Shown: positions 24,934 through 33,470 of the stretch, piece by piece
Numbering within the stretch: the first letter of the stretch is position 1
Layout of the letters: every line of letters starts with the position of its first letter
Assembly: GCA_017561025.1 (NCBI GenBank)
Contig: JAFZDU010000080.1
Span: forward strand, 1 to 38,926
Source: Bacteroidales bacterium
Lineage (GTDB): Bacteria > Bacteroidota > Bacteroidia > Bacteroidales > F082
DNA length: 38,926 nt
Reading direction: 5' to 3'
Made by a program: the position numbers and the translations under genes
Notes under the pieces: generated by a model
The model's database searches: none
What the model was told of the DNA's origin: nothing
Seen by the model: the letters and a program-made list of their open reading frames with translations, nothing else

Positions 24934-24965
24934 TTTGCTCAAAATTAAGAAATAGCATATTTTTG
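24934..24965 (+). promoter_or_regulatory. Full Bacteroidota promoter of the PepSY-like gene
   Basis: TTTG at 24934-24937, exactly 20 bases, then TATTTTTG at 24958-24965, the best consensus match in the window. The leader is about 50 bases. Confidence 0.75.
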
Positions 24966-25022
24966 TAAAACAATTTTTAATAAAACACAAACTAATTAAA
25001 AGCTAACTTAAAATCTATTAAC

Positions 25023-25460
25023 ATGAAAAAACAAATCTTAACATTAGCAGCAGCTATATTACTATTAGGCACAACTGCATTCGCTCAAAACGGAATGACA
25101 AAATTAGAACAACTTCCAGCAAAATCACAAGAGTTCGTCAAAACATACTTTAAAGACTACAAAGTATCTTATATTTTGACAGACAAAGAATTTGCTGATG
25201 TTGATTACAAAGTACGTTTTGAAAACGGAACAGAAATAGAGTTCAATGCAAAAGGCGAATGGACCGACGTCAGTGGAAAACAGAACTGTATCCCAACAGA
25301 ATTCATCATGGCAGAGATTACAGATTACGTTAAAGCTTATCACAACGACATGTGCATCACCGACGTAGAAAGAGAATTCAACCGCATTACAGTAGAACTC
25401 AACAACAATCTAGAATTAGAGTTCAATTCCAAAGGCAAGCTTGTTTCATACGACGATTGA
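25023..25460 (+). CDS. Periplasmic PepSY-like (DUF2874) protein
   Basis: 145 aa. A clear signal peptide ends at residue 22 (LLLGTTAFAQ). Two tandem PepSY-like units follow. Each pairs a helix (LPAKSQEFVKTYFKDYKVSYI; FIMAEITDYVKAYHNDMCIT) with a hairpin ending in similar words (VRFENGTEIEFNAKGEWTDVS; VELNNNLELEFNSKGKLVSYD). This matches the 'beta-lactamase-inhibitor-like, PepSY-like' family common in Bacteroidota; the family name does not mean it inhibits beta-lactamase. Function is unknown, possibly binding of small ligands or peptides in the periplasm. Monocistronic, with a strong promoter and a bidirectional terminator. Confidence 0.85.
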   Translation: MKKQILTLAAAILLLGTTAFAQNGMTKLEQLPAKSQEFVKTYFKDYKVSYILTDKEFADVDYKVRFENGTEIEFNAKGEWTDVSGKQNCIPTEFIMAEITDYVKAYHNDMCITDVEREFNRITVELNNNLELEFNSKGKLVSYDD

Positions 25461-25492
25461 TAAAGATTTTTAAACAACGAATATAAAAGCAA

Positions 25493-25536
25493 ATCGGCTT
25501 TTTGATATCATGAGAAATGATTTTCAAAAAGCCGAT
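25493..25536. terminator. Bidirectional terminator between PepSY-like and LRR genes
   Basis: A perfect 13-bp stem, ATCGGCTTTTTGA (25493-25505) with TCAAAAAGCCGAT (25524-25536), 18-base loop, lies between two convergent genes. Confidence 0.8.
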
Positions 25537-25565
25537 ATTGTTATTATCCTAGAACTATAAATCTA

Positions 25566-28205
25566 TCAATAATAGATCACATTAAGATCTGGCTTTCTTA
25601 ATTTCAGGAGTTCAATTTGCTTGTTTTTAACCTTTGTTTTATAAGCCTTCAAATGCTTCAAGGATGGAAGCGCCATCAAAGGCTCGACACTCTTTACTCC
25701 AGTATTCACTATAGACAAATCTTCCAAAACCTCATAGCCTGCCAATGGCTTCAAATTACGTACCGAAGTACCGCCAATATTGAGAACCTTGATGTTCTTC
25801 AAATCGATGATAGGATTCAAGTCACTAACAGGTGTGTTTTCTATGTTAAGATTTTTCAACAATGCAAGATTTGAAAGTGGCAAAATATTATCCACTGGGT
25901 TGCCGCTTACCGACAACACTTCAAGATAAGACTTATCGAACAAAGGACTGAGGTCCTGGATCTGATTGTTATTCACTATAAGTTTCTTCAAGAATGCCAT
26001 CTGTGTCAAAGGCTCAAGAGTATAGATGACATTGTCAGCATTGACCGTAATCTCTTCCAAGTCGATGATTGCCTGCAGCTGCTCTGCTGTAGGGTTAGAA
26101 TTGCACAAGAGATGAGCATTGAATATGTCGCGCCATGTGTCATCGAGATTGCCCCACCAAAGACGAAGGACATCGGTCTGATATATCACAGAGGCCTGAG
26201 GCTGTAGCTTTCTTAATTCTATTGCCTCAGCATTAGAGATATTGGCTCCGTCTGCATATATTTTTGTCAATGTTTTTGTCTCATGAAGAGGCTGCAATGA
26301 CTTGACCTTGGTATTTTCTATATTAAGTTCTCTGAGGTTTTTATTGCTTGCCAAAGCTGTCAGATCAGACACCTTGGTATTTCTTACATTCAGCGACTTA
26401 AGGTTATGCAATCCGTTGAGCGGTGACAAATCATCGATTTTAGAATCAGAAAGATCCAGGAACTCGAGATTTGTCAGACGGCTGATAGGCTCGGCATCCT
26501 GCATATAATGGTCCACCTTAAGATTACGTATATTGATAATCGAGTGCAATTCCTCTTTAGTTGGGTTGATACTAGTGCTAGCCTGATCCTTCAAGAGAGT
26601 CTTCCAGAAAGAAGGAAGCTCGTTCCACCAAGCGATGAGAGCATCACTTTCATTTATCACAAGGACATTAGGATTAGCAATTTTATATTCATTGGCCATA
26701 TCTTTAGACACCAAAGAATTGTCGCAATAAACCTTAGTAAGATGAGGCATGTCGTTCAATGCTGTGATGTCAGTGACTTGCGTGTTTGAGAAATTAATTT
26801 CATTAAGTCTGTCGAGATTGCCTAATGACGAGAGATCTGTCACCTGCGAACCTTCTATGTTCAAGAAATGAAGGTTGACAAGACCTTGCAATGGGGCGAC
26901 ATCATTGACGAAGGTGTTGCTTAAATCCAAGTCATAAAGTCTGAGAAGATCTTTCAGTGCTGCCAAGTCATTAACTTGAGTTCCTGACAAATCCAAAGTG
27001 CTTAAATTAGAACAATGTGACAAGGCATTGATATCATATACGCTTGTATTGGAAAGAGACAAACTGTTAAGATCCTTGAAGAATGACACTATAGAAATAT
27101 CATTGATACGGATATTGTCTGCCTTAAAATTCTGCACGACATTAGCGTATTTAAGGTTAGAGATGTCTGTTATATAAGTGTCGCTGATATTTAATTCTTT
27201 TATTTTATTCAAGTTACGAATAGGATTAATATCTTGCACACCAGTTCCAGAGCAATCGAGGGAACGAAGTTCAGACAGTTCAGACAAGGGATTAAGGTCT
27301 GTGATATTAGTATTGCCAGACACATTGACTTCAGTAAGCTTAGTCATCTGCTTAAGCACTTCATAAACAGGATCCAACGAAGTTGCTATAGTATCATAAA
27401 CCCATCTTGACACGACTTCGTCAATATATACTATTGTGTCAGGTCTATGACCGAAGAGCTCATCGATACGATCCATTGTCATAGTGTCGTTACCAACAAT
27501 CATAAACGTATCTTGAAGCAATATTTCTTTTTTATTTAGGATGGTGAATGCGTCATCGAGGATGAGATTTATCTTACTCATTTCCAGAGTGTCATAAACC
27601 AACAAGTCCTTACCCATATAGTCTTTCCAAGGCTTCGACATAGAGTTCCACCATGTATAGAGTTCTTCTTTAGCATTAGGTTTCGTTGTATAGAAACTGA
27701 CAATCTTGAGCTCTTTCTTATATGGATCGAGGTTGATTTCCAGGAATCTGCTTCTTGAATTGTTGATAGTATCGCCTATCACATTACGTCCTGCTATCGA
27801 GCGAATCATCTCAACTTTAAAGAATGTCTCTCCCATTTCATTGATTTGTGGTTTAACATCTTGAATATCAAAGTTAAACTTAACATTTTGGAAGAAGAAG
27901 TCGACATCTTTAAGATATGCTTGAACGTCTTTGTTAATTGTAGCTCCGCGATTTTCATCGAGGTCATCTTCAACTTGAACATTTTCGTCTCTGAATATCT
28001 TGTCATAACTTTCTTTGAAGATGATATCCTTTTCCTGAGCCGAGTTATTAGGATCGCCGATAAAGTTAAGAGTCTCTTGAAGATACTTAACCATTTGGGC
28101 TATCTGAGATTCATACTCCTTAATGTCGTTATCCGACAAGCTTATCTGAGCTTTAAGTATGGGTGTCGACAATAATAATATTAAGAATATCGCTAATTTT
28201 TTCAT
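25566..28205 (-). CDS. Large exported leucine-rich-repeat protein with a triplicated WW module
   Basis: 879 aa. Signal peptide to about residue 20 (TPILKAQ). An N-terminal region of about 280 residues has no family I recognise. SDS22/internalin-like repeats of about 22 residues follow (LTEVNVSGNTNITDLNPLSEL, LSTLDLSGTQVNDLAALKDL), in three blocks to the C-terminus. A short module precedes each block: ELYTWWNSMSKPWKDYM, ALIAWWNELPSFWKTLL, VLRLWWGNLDDTWRDIF; the last two are followed by a related NPT-(K/A)-E-(E/Q)-L segment. There is no T9SS sorting domain or transmembrane anchor, so it is probably periplasmic or released by another route. Likely a protein-binding protein. It starts 2 bases after the gene at 28208, so the two are translationally linked. 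Confidence 0.85.
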   Translation of the reverse strand: MKKLAIFLILLLSTPILKAQISLSDNDIKEYESQIAQMVKYLQETLNFIGDPNNSAQEKDIIFKESYDKIFRDENVQVEDDLDENRGATINKDVQAYLKDVDFFFQNVKFNFDIQDVKPQINEMGETFFKVEMIRSIAGRNVIGDTINNSRSRFLEINLDPYKKELKIVSFYTTKPNAKEELYTWWNSMSKPWKDYMGKDLLVYDTLEMSKINLILDDAFTILNKKEILLQDTFMIVGNDTMTMDRIDELFGHRPDTIVYIDEVVSRWVYDTIATSLDPVYEVLKQMTKLTEVNVSGNTNITDLNPLSELSELRSLDCSGTGVQDINPIRNLNKIKELNISDTYITDISNLKYANVVQNFKADNIRINDISIVSFFKDLNSLSLSNTSVYDINALSHCSNLSTLDLSGTQVNDLAALKDLLRLYDLDLSNTFVNDVAPLQGLVNLHFLNIEGSQVTDLSSLGNLDRLNEINFSNTQVTDITALNDMPHLTKVYCDNSLVSKDMANEYKIANPNVLVINESDALIAWWNELPSFWKTLLKDQASTSINPTKEELHSIINIRNLKVDHYMQDAEPISRLTNLEFLDLSDSKIDDLSPLNGLHNLKSLNVRNTKVSDLTALASNKNLRELNIENTKVKSLQPLHETKTLTKIYADGANISNAEAIELRKLQPQASVIYQTDVLRLWWGNLDDTWRDIFNAHLLCNSNPTAEQLQAIIDLEEITVNADNVIYTLEPLTQMAFLKKLIVNNNQIQDLSPLFDKSYLEVLSVSGNPVDNILPLSNLALLKNLNIENTPVSDLNPIIDLKNIKVLNIGGTSVRNLKPLAGYEVLEDLSIVNTGVKSVEPLMALPSLKHLKAYKTKVKNKQIELLKLRKPDLNVIYY

Positions 28206-28207
28206 TG

Positions 28208-29062
28208 TTATTTATTGAGATTTGGTTGATAGAATTTCAGAAGTTCGTCTTTTTCATTATCTTTCAAGAATACAAGATTTGATATTAGCCATCCGGTATT
28301 ATATCCTTCTCTGTTAAACCATGAAACTTCGAAATACCACTTATCAATTTGAAATACATGGAATTTCTCACTATTAACCTTTTCAAATACTAGGTTTCCA
28401 TTTTTGATTTCGTAGAAGAATAAGGTAAGATAATCTGTTGAATATGATTCAGATGCATAATATTCAACACATTCAGGGGTTTTAAATACCTTATGAATGT
28501 TCATAAAATCAAGTTCATGGCTCATTGGATGGAGAAAATGTTTTTGTTGTTCAGCTATATCACCTTTAGGGAATAGCTTATTGAATTCAGGGAAATAAAC
28601 ATTTGTCAAGACCCACTTGGATCCGAGATTTTCTTTTTCTATAGCGAATATCATACTGACATCCACACTTTTACCTTTCCACTTAAATGTAGCAGAGACC
28701 TCAGAATACCATTTGCCTCCTAGAAATTCAAAGTAGTTGGAGTCTTTTTCAGTGAGGTCAGAGATGAAGAAATCTCGCAACGAACCATTAGTTCTTTGAT
28801 TTTCCATATCGAAAAGAAGTGGCAGAACCGTCTTACGTTTATGTCTGTCGCGATAGTCAGGAGAATCAGGGCTGATTTTTTTTCCATATTGATCTTCTTC
28901 ATAGTTAAAACGACTGATAAACTGACTCATCTGCTTAGTCATGGTATACAATGCTCTCTCATCTGTCTGAACGTCACCTATATTAGTATACACTTGAGCA
29001 GCAGTTATTTTTGCAAAAGAAAACAAAAGAAATAATGTCAAAAGACGCAAAATATTCTTCAT
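28208..29062 (-). CDS. Exported protein of unknown function, operon partner of the LRR protein
   Basis: 284 aa. Signal peptide to about residue 23 (FAKITAAQ). The mature sequence is rich in aromatic residues and predicted beta-strands (FLGGKWYSEVSATFKWKGKSVDVSMIFAIEKENLGSKWVLTNVYFPEF, YWFEV-like KWYFEVSWFNREGYNTGWLISNLVFLKD). The pattern of strand-rich segments resembles NTF2-like or lipocalin-like domains, but I cannot assign a family. Two bases separate it from the LRR gene, so they probably function together at the cell envelope. It is separated from the upstream pair by an intra-operon hairpin. Confidence 0.75.
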   Translation of the reverse strand: MKNILRLLTLFLLFSFAKITAAQVYTNIGDVQTDERALYTMTKQMSQFISRFNYEEDQYGKKISPDSPDYRDRHKRKTVLPLLFDMENQRTNGSLRDFFISDLTEKDSNYFEFLGGKWYSEVSATFKWKGKSVDVSMIFAIEKENLGSKWVLTNVYFPEFNKLFPKGDIAEQQKHFLHPMSHELDFMNIHKVFKTPECVEYYASESYSTDYLTLFFYEIKNGNLVFEKVNSEKFHVFQIDKWYFEVSWFNREGYNTGWLISNLVFLKDNEKDELLKFYQPNLNK

Positions 29063-29080
29063 TGGCTATTATTTTAAAAA

Positions 29081-29121
29081 AGCAAAAAATAGCCCTGAAA
29101 ATCAACAATCAGAGCTATTTT
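29081..29121 (-). terminator. Intra-operon terminator or attenuator
   Basis: On the minus strand AAAATAGCTCTGA pairs with TCAGGGCTATTTT (one G-T pair; plus coordinates 29086-29098 with 29109-29121), followed by a T-rich run (29075-29089). It lies between the genes at 29135 and 28208; no TAnnTTTG box follows before 29062, so downstream expression may depend on readthrough. Confidence 0.75.
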
Positions 29122-29134
29122 AAATATTTAACAA

Positions 29135-29704
29135 TCAAAGAGTTGTTTCTTTAACTCTCATATCACCCAACAAAACATCCCAGAAGCCGATGAGACGGCC
29201 GCCGATTTGAGTTTCTTTACGTTTTACATAAACAGTGATGTCTTTCTTTGTTGTATCCTGATAGATGAGACGACCTTCCTTATCGAAGCCTTTAAATGTT
29301 TGAAACACAGTGATAACACCGACATATGTTCCATCAGGCTGACGTTGCAAGTCACTGACATACTCTATTTTATACCAGTCTATCTCAACGCGGTCGTAGT
29401 TGAGACGCATCAATCTTTCAAGATATTGGCGTACTTTATAGTACACAACTTCATTAGTTGTCAATGATGAAACGCCGATTTCTGCATCAGGAGCGAAGAG
29501 TTCTTCAGCGCGATCGATAACTCTGTTGGCTTCACTCCATGGGGTTTCTTTTGAACCGACGATTTTGATATATTTACTAAGGTCACGAACCTTTTCAAGA
29601 GCAAGACTGTCAACAGCTTGCTTACGTTCTGGACTTAACTCTTGTGCTTGTGTATTACCGATAAAGAAAATACCGAATAATAATGCCAATAATATCTTTT
29701 TCAT
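29135..29704 (-). CDS. Exported protein of unknown function
   Basis: 189 aa. Signal peptide to about residue 21 (FIGNTQAQ). Mature part has a helical start (ELSPERKQAVDSLALEKVRDLSKYI) and then a strand-rich region (RVEIDWYKIEYVSDLQRQPDGTYVGVITVFQTFKGFDKEGRLIYQDTTKKDITVYVKR) reminiscent of NTF2-like domains; no family assigned. It starts 6 bases after the lipoprotein gene at 29711 on the same strand, and a terminator follows it. Confidence 0.75.
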   Translation of the reverse strand: MKKILLALLFGIFFIGNTQAQELSPERKQAVDSLALEKVRDLSKYIKIVGSKETPWSEANRVIDRAEELFAPDAEIGVSSLTTNEVVYYKVRQYLERLMRLNYDRVEIDWYKIEYVSDLQRQPDGTYVGVITVFQTFKGFDKEGRLIYQDTTKKDITVYVKRKETQIGGRLIGFWDVLLGDMRVKETTL

Positions 29705-29710
29705 GGTATT

Positions 29711-30343
29711 TTATTTTTTAATTAATTCTAACTCAGTGATTTTATTATTGTTATCATATTTGATATTATATATCCCGACAGATACTTTCTTCTGGTCTTT
29801 TATATAATTCAAATATCTCTCCGCTGTTGTAGGTGCATCATAATCAATGATATCGCCTACGTGATAGATGATAATCAAAACTGGGACGTCAGGAGATGCG
29901 AACATCTTCAAGGCTTCAGCTATCTTTTCATTAGCAGTCTCAGCATCAGGAGCAGCTGCTATGATAGCGAAATAATCTTGCAATGACGCAACTGGCTTCA
30001 TCTTGTTCTGTTCTTCAAGCTGACGCAATCGTTCTTCTTCTGCAAGGCGAGCCTCTTCAGCAGCTTTACGATTAAGTTTTTCTTTTGCTTTGACAATCAA
30101 CTCGTCAATTTCAGGATTTTGGAAATCAGCTTTTTCAATTTCATCAACGCGAGCTTTCTGCTCTTCTAAAGTCCATAATGTCTCATCGTTGATAATAGCA
30201 TTCAAATCCTTCTTGGCTTGTTCAATTTTAGCCTCGTATTCTTTTTTGGCCATTTTTTTCTTGCTTCCACAACTAGTTGTTCCTCCGATAGTTACAAGAG
30301 CAATCATTGCAATCATAACCAAGTTCTTAATGTGTAATTTCAT
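29711..30343 (-). CDS. Lipoprotein with coiled-coil region, unknown function
   Basis: 210 aa. Lipoprotein signal with Cys 25 (IGGTTSCGSKKK); the residues after Cys are basic, not acidic, so it should stay on the periplasmic face. A highly charged helical or coiled-coil segment covers about residues 30-115 (KKEYEAKIEQAKKDLNAII, AAEEARLAEEERLRQLEEQ). The C-terminal domain (VPVLIIIYHVGDIIDYDAPTTAERYLNYIKDQKKVSVGIYNIKYDNNNKITELELI) looks like a small folded unit shared with similar Bacteroidota proteins, but I cannot name it. First gene of the envelope operon, promoter at 30372-30379. Confidence 0.78.
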   Translation of the reverse strand: MKLHIKNLVMIAMIALVTIGGTTSCGSKKKMAKKEYEAKIEQAKKDLNAIINDETLWTLEEQKARVDEIEKADFQNPEIDELIVKAKEKLNRKAAEEARLAEEERLRQLEEQNKMKPVASLQDYFAIIAAAPDAETANEKIAEALKMFASPDVPVLIIIYHVGDIIDYDAPTTAERYLNYIKDQKKVSVGIYNIKYDNNNKITELELIKK

Positions 30344-30371
30344 AGTCTTTTCAAATTAAATTTTAGCTACG

Positions 30372-30379
30372 CAAAGATA
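30372..30379 (-). promoter_or_regulatory. Promoter -7 box of the envelope/LRR operon
   Basis: CAAAGATA on plus reads TATCTTTG on minus, about 28 bases upstream of ATG 30343. Confidence 0.6.
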
Positions 30380-30481
30380 ATAATTTTGGGATTAAATTTG
30401 TAAGTTGTTTATATAAAAATAATTAACATTTTTACTATTAAAAACGGCTTCTTATTTCAATTCGTATAAAGAAAAAAGGAA

Positions 30482-30489
30482 TATTTTTG
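30482..30489 (+). promoter_or_regulatory. Promoter -7 box directly before the radical SAM gene
   Basis: TATTTTTG lies 4 bases before ATG 30494, implying a leaderless or nearly leaderless mRNA. Confidence 0.6.
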
Positions 30490-30493
30490 CAGC

Positions 30494-32245
30494 ATGATAA
30501 AACACTACAACATACCGATATTTTTACCCGAACTCGCTTGCCCTTATCGCTGCGTTTACTGCAATCAATTTAGCATAACAGGATTGAACGACATTGTTAA
30601 GGCAGAAGATGTCAAGCACATAATAGACAGTCATTTGGCATCGTTTAAAGAAGAAAACAGATTCGTTGAAGTAGCATTCTTCGGAGGTAACTTCACCGGA
30701 CTGCCACTGCAGATGCAGAACGAATACCTCGATGCGGTGCAGCCTTATCTCGACAAAGGATTGGTTAATGGTATTCGTTGTAGCACACGTCCCGATTATA
30801 TCACTCAACAACGCGTCAAGGAAATCAAGCAACTCGGGATGCTCAACATAGAACTCGGCGCTCAGAGCACCGACAACGAAATATTAAAACATTGCAAACG
30901 CGGACACACCTTCGAAGACATCGTTGAAGCGTCACAGATAATATTATCGGAAGGAATCACATTAGGACTTCAAATGATGATAGGACTTCCTTCAAGTTCG
31001 GAAGAAACAGACATGCAGACAGCGCAAGATATTGTCAGACTCGGAGCAAAAGAGACACGTATCTATCCATGTATCGTGGTGAAAGACACTGAGTTAGAAA
31101 TAATGCATAACTCTGGAGAATATAAGGCGCTCACCATCGAAGACGCCGTGAAGCGCTCCGCAAAATTATATACTTATTTCACTGAAAATGATGTTAAAGT
31201 CTTAAGGATAGGACTTCACACTTCCGACGAACTCGACAGCACCGCATACGTCGCTGGACCTTATCACAAGAACTTCGCCGAGATGGTGTTCAGTCATATC
31301 TGGAAAGAAAAGTTAACAAATATTAAGACAGAAAGCAAAGACATCATCATCAACGTTCCGGAATCGCAGATTAACCATGCCATAGGATGGAAGGGAGAGA
31401 ATAAGAAATTATTGTTAGAAAGGTTTGAGAGTGTTGAATTTAAGGCTAATGATGAAAGGCTAAAGGCTAAAGAAGATAGCTCAGTGACTGACTTTAACTT
31501 TACGATAACCACAAAAGAAGAGCTACCGACGATAATAGCGGATTCGAGGATGCCTGAGGAAGCGAAGAGGAATCTCAAGAAACTCGGTGATGTCTTGTTC
31601 TTAAATCCTACTGATATAACTTATAAATCAATATCTGCTCATCCCGACATTTTCTTCTTCCAAACAAAAGACGGACTTGTCTACGCGCCTAACGCGCCGA
31701 AGAGAATCGTCAAAGAACTGAAGAAAAAGAAGATAAAACTGACTGAAGGAAAGAAAGAAGTCGGAAGGAAATATCCTGAGACAGTGCCATATAACGCGGT
31801 TGGCATCGGCAACACTTTGATACATAATCTGAAACACACCGATGAAACTATTCTGTCATTATATGAAAATCATATTCATGTAAATCAAGGATATACGAGA
31901 TGTAATCTTGTGGCGTTGAAGGAAGGCGTTTTTATTACGTCGATTCCGGACAACAGACAACAGACAACAGACAACAGACTTTGTCCATCAGAATCTCACG
32001 TAGAGACGTACGGACGTACGTCTATCCTCTACATCGATCCTAAGCAGATAAAATTAGAAGGTCACGACCATGGATTTTTCCCTGGATGTTGCGGTGTTTG
32101 GAAGAACAATCTGATAGTCTGCGGCAGCACGAAACATTTAAAAGAGAAAGAAGAACTCGACAAATTCTTAAAAGACAACGGATTCAACCTCATTGAATTA
32201 TATGAAGGGGAGTTAGTTGATGTGGGAAGCGTTTTTTTCAATTGA
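30494..32245 (+). CDS. Radical SAM (Elp3-like) protein fused to a DUF6873-like domain
   Basis: 583 aa. Residues 1-310 form a radical SAM domain: C16-x3-C20-x2-C23 (CPYRCVYC) for the iron-sulfur cluster, VAFFGGNFTGLP, MLNIELGAQSTDNEIL, GLQMMIGLPSSSEE. It resembles the Elp3-like group without an acetyltransferase domain. Residues about 340-583 resemble DUF6873, a family given a GME (guanidine-modifying enzyme) fold: HPDIFFFQTKDGLVYAPNAP, YPETVPYNAVGIGNTLIHNLKHTDETIL, HVNQGYTRCNLVAL, DHGFFPGCCGVWKNNLIVCGS, LYEGELVDVGSVF. The linker (315-327) and a loop (486-514) contain repeat-derived inserts. The reaction is unknown. Both domains are usually separate genes, so the fusion suggests they share a pathway. 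Confidence 0.78.
   Translation: MIKHYNIPIFLPELACPYRCVYCNQFSITGLNDIVKAEDVKHIIDSHLASFKEENRFVEVAFFGGNFTGLPLQMQNEYLDAVQPYLDKGLVNGIRCSTRPDYITQQRVKEIKQLGMLNIELGAQSTDNEILKHCKRGHTFEDIVEASQIILSEGITLGLQMMIGLPSSSEETDMQTAQDIVRLGAKETRIYPCIVVKDTELEIMHNSGEYKALTIEDAVKRSAKLYTYFTENDVKVLRIGLHTSDELDSTAYVAGPYHKNFAEMVFSHIWKEKLTNIKTESKDIIINVPESQINHAIGWKGENKKLLLERFESVEFKANDERLKAKEDSSVTDFNFTITTKEELPTIIADSRMPEEAKRNLKKLGDVLFLNPTDITYKSISAHPDIFFFQTKDGLVYAPNAPKRIVKELKKKKIKLTEGKKEVGRKYPETVPYNAVGIGNTLIHNLKHTDETILSLYENHIHVNQGYTRCNLVALKEGVFITSIPDNRQQTTDNRLCPSESHVETYGRTSILYIDPKQIKLEGHDHGFFPGCCGVWKNNLIVCGSTKHLKEKEELDKFLKDNGFNLIELYEGELVDVGSVFFN
31442..31473 (+). repeat. GGCTAA microrepeat inside the interdomain linker
   Basis: Three AAGGCTAA words in a row, in frame, encode the linker FKANDERLKAKED between the radical SAM and DUF6873-like domains. 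The same word forms the hairpin arms at 5021-5062. Confidence 0.7.
31949..31979 (+). repeat. 7-bp tandem repeat (GACAACA)4 in coding sequence
   Basis: Four exact GACAACA units (31949-31976) lie within the DUF6873-like domain and encode DNRQQTTDNR. The unit length is not a multiple of three. A degenerate version sits in the U32 gene at 37509-37536. Confidence 0.95.
32000..32032 (+). repeat. In-frame palindrome (GTAGAGACG type)
   Basis: GTAGAGACGTAC (32000-32011) and GTACGTCTATCCTCTAC (32016-32032) form an inverted repeat with one 5-base interruption. It lies 20 bases past the 7-bp repeat and encodes VETYGRTSILY in the same protein loop. Confidence 0.75.
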
Positions 32246-32267
32246 AAACTGACAGTTGACAACCATC

Positions 32268-33443
32268 TTAATACAGCAATCCGAAAGTCCACAAAGGAAC
32301 TATATTTGAAGAACCATATTCTATATCATCTTTAACGAGATACGAATCTTTAATATCCTTTATCTGTTTCTGTTTCTTGTTTTTACCTCCCAATTCAAAT
32401 GTATATTTCTTATCTACAATAAAATCAGAATATGGAGATGATGTAATATCGTATATTGGCTTTAATAATGACAAAAATACCGTTTCTCTGGCATTTCCTA
32501 TATCAGTCATATCTCCCACCAAAGCATAAGACAAATTCGTGTTGTTAAGATATATTTTCTCAACTTTACCCAAAGAACTTATTCCAAAAGAATTATCGCG
32601 CAAAATATTGATAAGCTGAGCTTTTTCAAGGTATATCATCAGGTCGGAAACCAGTTTTCTATTTACATCTATATCATTGGAAATCTTGCTGTAATTAGGT
32701 TTAAACGGAACAGACTGCGCTATTATATACATCAATTTCTTCAAGGCATGAGCCGTTGATGTTGTCATCTCCGCAAAATCTTTTATATCATTTTCAAGTA
32801 TCTGATTTACAATTGAAGATAATCTCATATAATATCCATAATCCTTAAAGAATGGATAAAAACCTTCTTTCATATAATCTTTGAACAACGCCAAAGGTTT
32901 ATAGTCAGCGTATGGAAATTCTACATTATGTGACAATACCTCTTGCAAAGAATGTGTTTTCACATTGATATCACGCGAAATCATCAGATATTCTCTGAAC
33001 GACAGACCTGGCAATCTATATTCCAATTTTCGACGCGACAAATCAGCACCGCCTTTTTCAAGTTCCAAGATAGACGAACCTGTATATACGATTCTTAAGT
33101 CAGGAAACGAGTCATAAATATTTTTTATTTCTTGAGACCAATTCTTATACTTATGAATTTCATCTATATATAATGCCTTTCCACCTAAATTATAAAATTC
33201 ATTAGCTAACTCCAACAAAGAATGAGCTGAAAAATAAATATTATCAGCAGAAACATACAATGTTGTATTTATATCTTCATATAATTTGATATGCTGTAAA
33301 ACAAGTGTAGATTTTCCAACACCACGAGCGCCAAGAATTGCAATCAACCTCGACTTCCATTCAATTTCATCATGTAAATATCTCACATATTTTGTTGAAA
33401 CCAATTCTATTTCTTTCAAAAATACATTTTTCAAAGCATTCAT
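32268..33443 (-). CDS. DUF4143 family AAA+ ATPase
   Basis: 391 aa. AAA_14 ATPase domain at the N-terminus: Walker A GARGVGKST 38-46, Walker B ALYIDEIHKYKNW 90-102 and sensor motif RIVYTGSSILEL, then RLPGLSFREYL. A C-terminal DUF4143 nuclease-fold region follows (IYLNNTNLSYAL, ETVFLSLL, DFIVDKKYTFELGGKNKKQKQI). These ATPases are common and patchily distributed in Bacteroidota; some are linked with toxin-antitoxin-like or mobile contexts, but a clear function is lacking. Its promoter overlaps a pair of tandem dyads (33481-33542), suggesting dedicated regulation. It ends close to the radical SAM gene, with which it converges. Confidence 0.88.
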   Translation of the reverse strand: MNALKNVFLKEIELVSTKYVRYLHDEIEWKSRLIAILGARGVGKSTLVLQHIKLYEDINTTLYVSADNIYFSAHSLLELANEFYNLGGKALYIDEIHKYKNWSQEIKNIYDSFPDLRIVYTGSSILELEKGGADLSRRKLEYRLPGLSFREYLMISRDINVKTHSLQEVLSHNVEFPYADYKPLALFKDYMKEGFYPFFKDYGYYMRLSSIVNQILENDIKDFAEMTTSTAHALKKLMYIIAQSVPFKPNYSKISNDIDVNRKLVSDLMIYLEKAQLINILRDNSFGISSLGKVEKIYLNNTNLSYALVGDMTDIGNARETVFLSLLKPIYDITSSPYSDFIVDKKYTFELGGKNKKQKQIKDIKDSYLVKDDIEYGSSNIVPLWTFGLLY

Positions 33444-33470
33444 AACACAATGATTTTTAATTTATAAACG

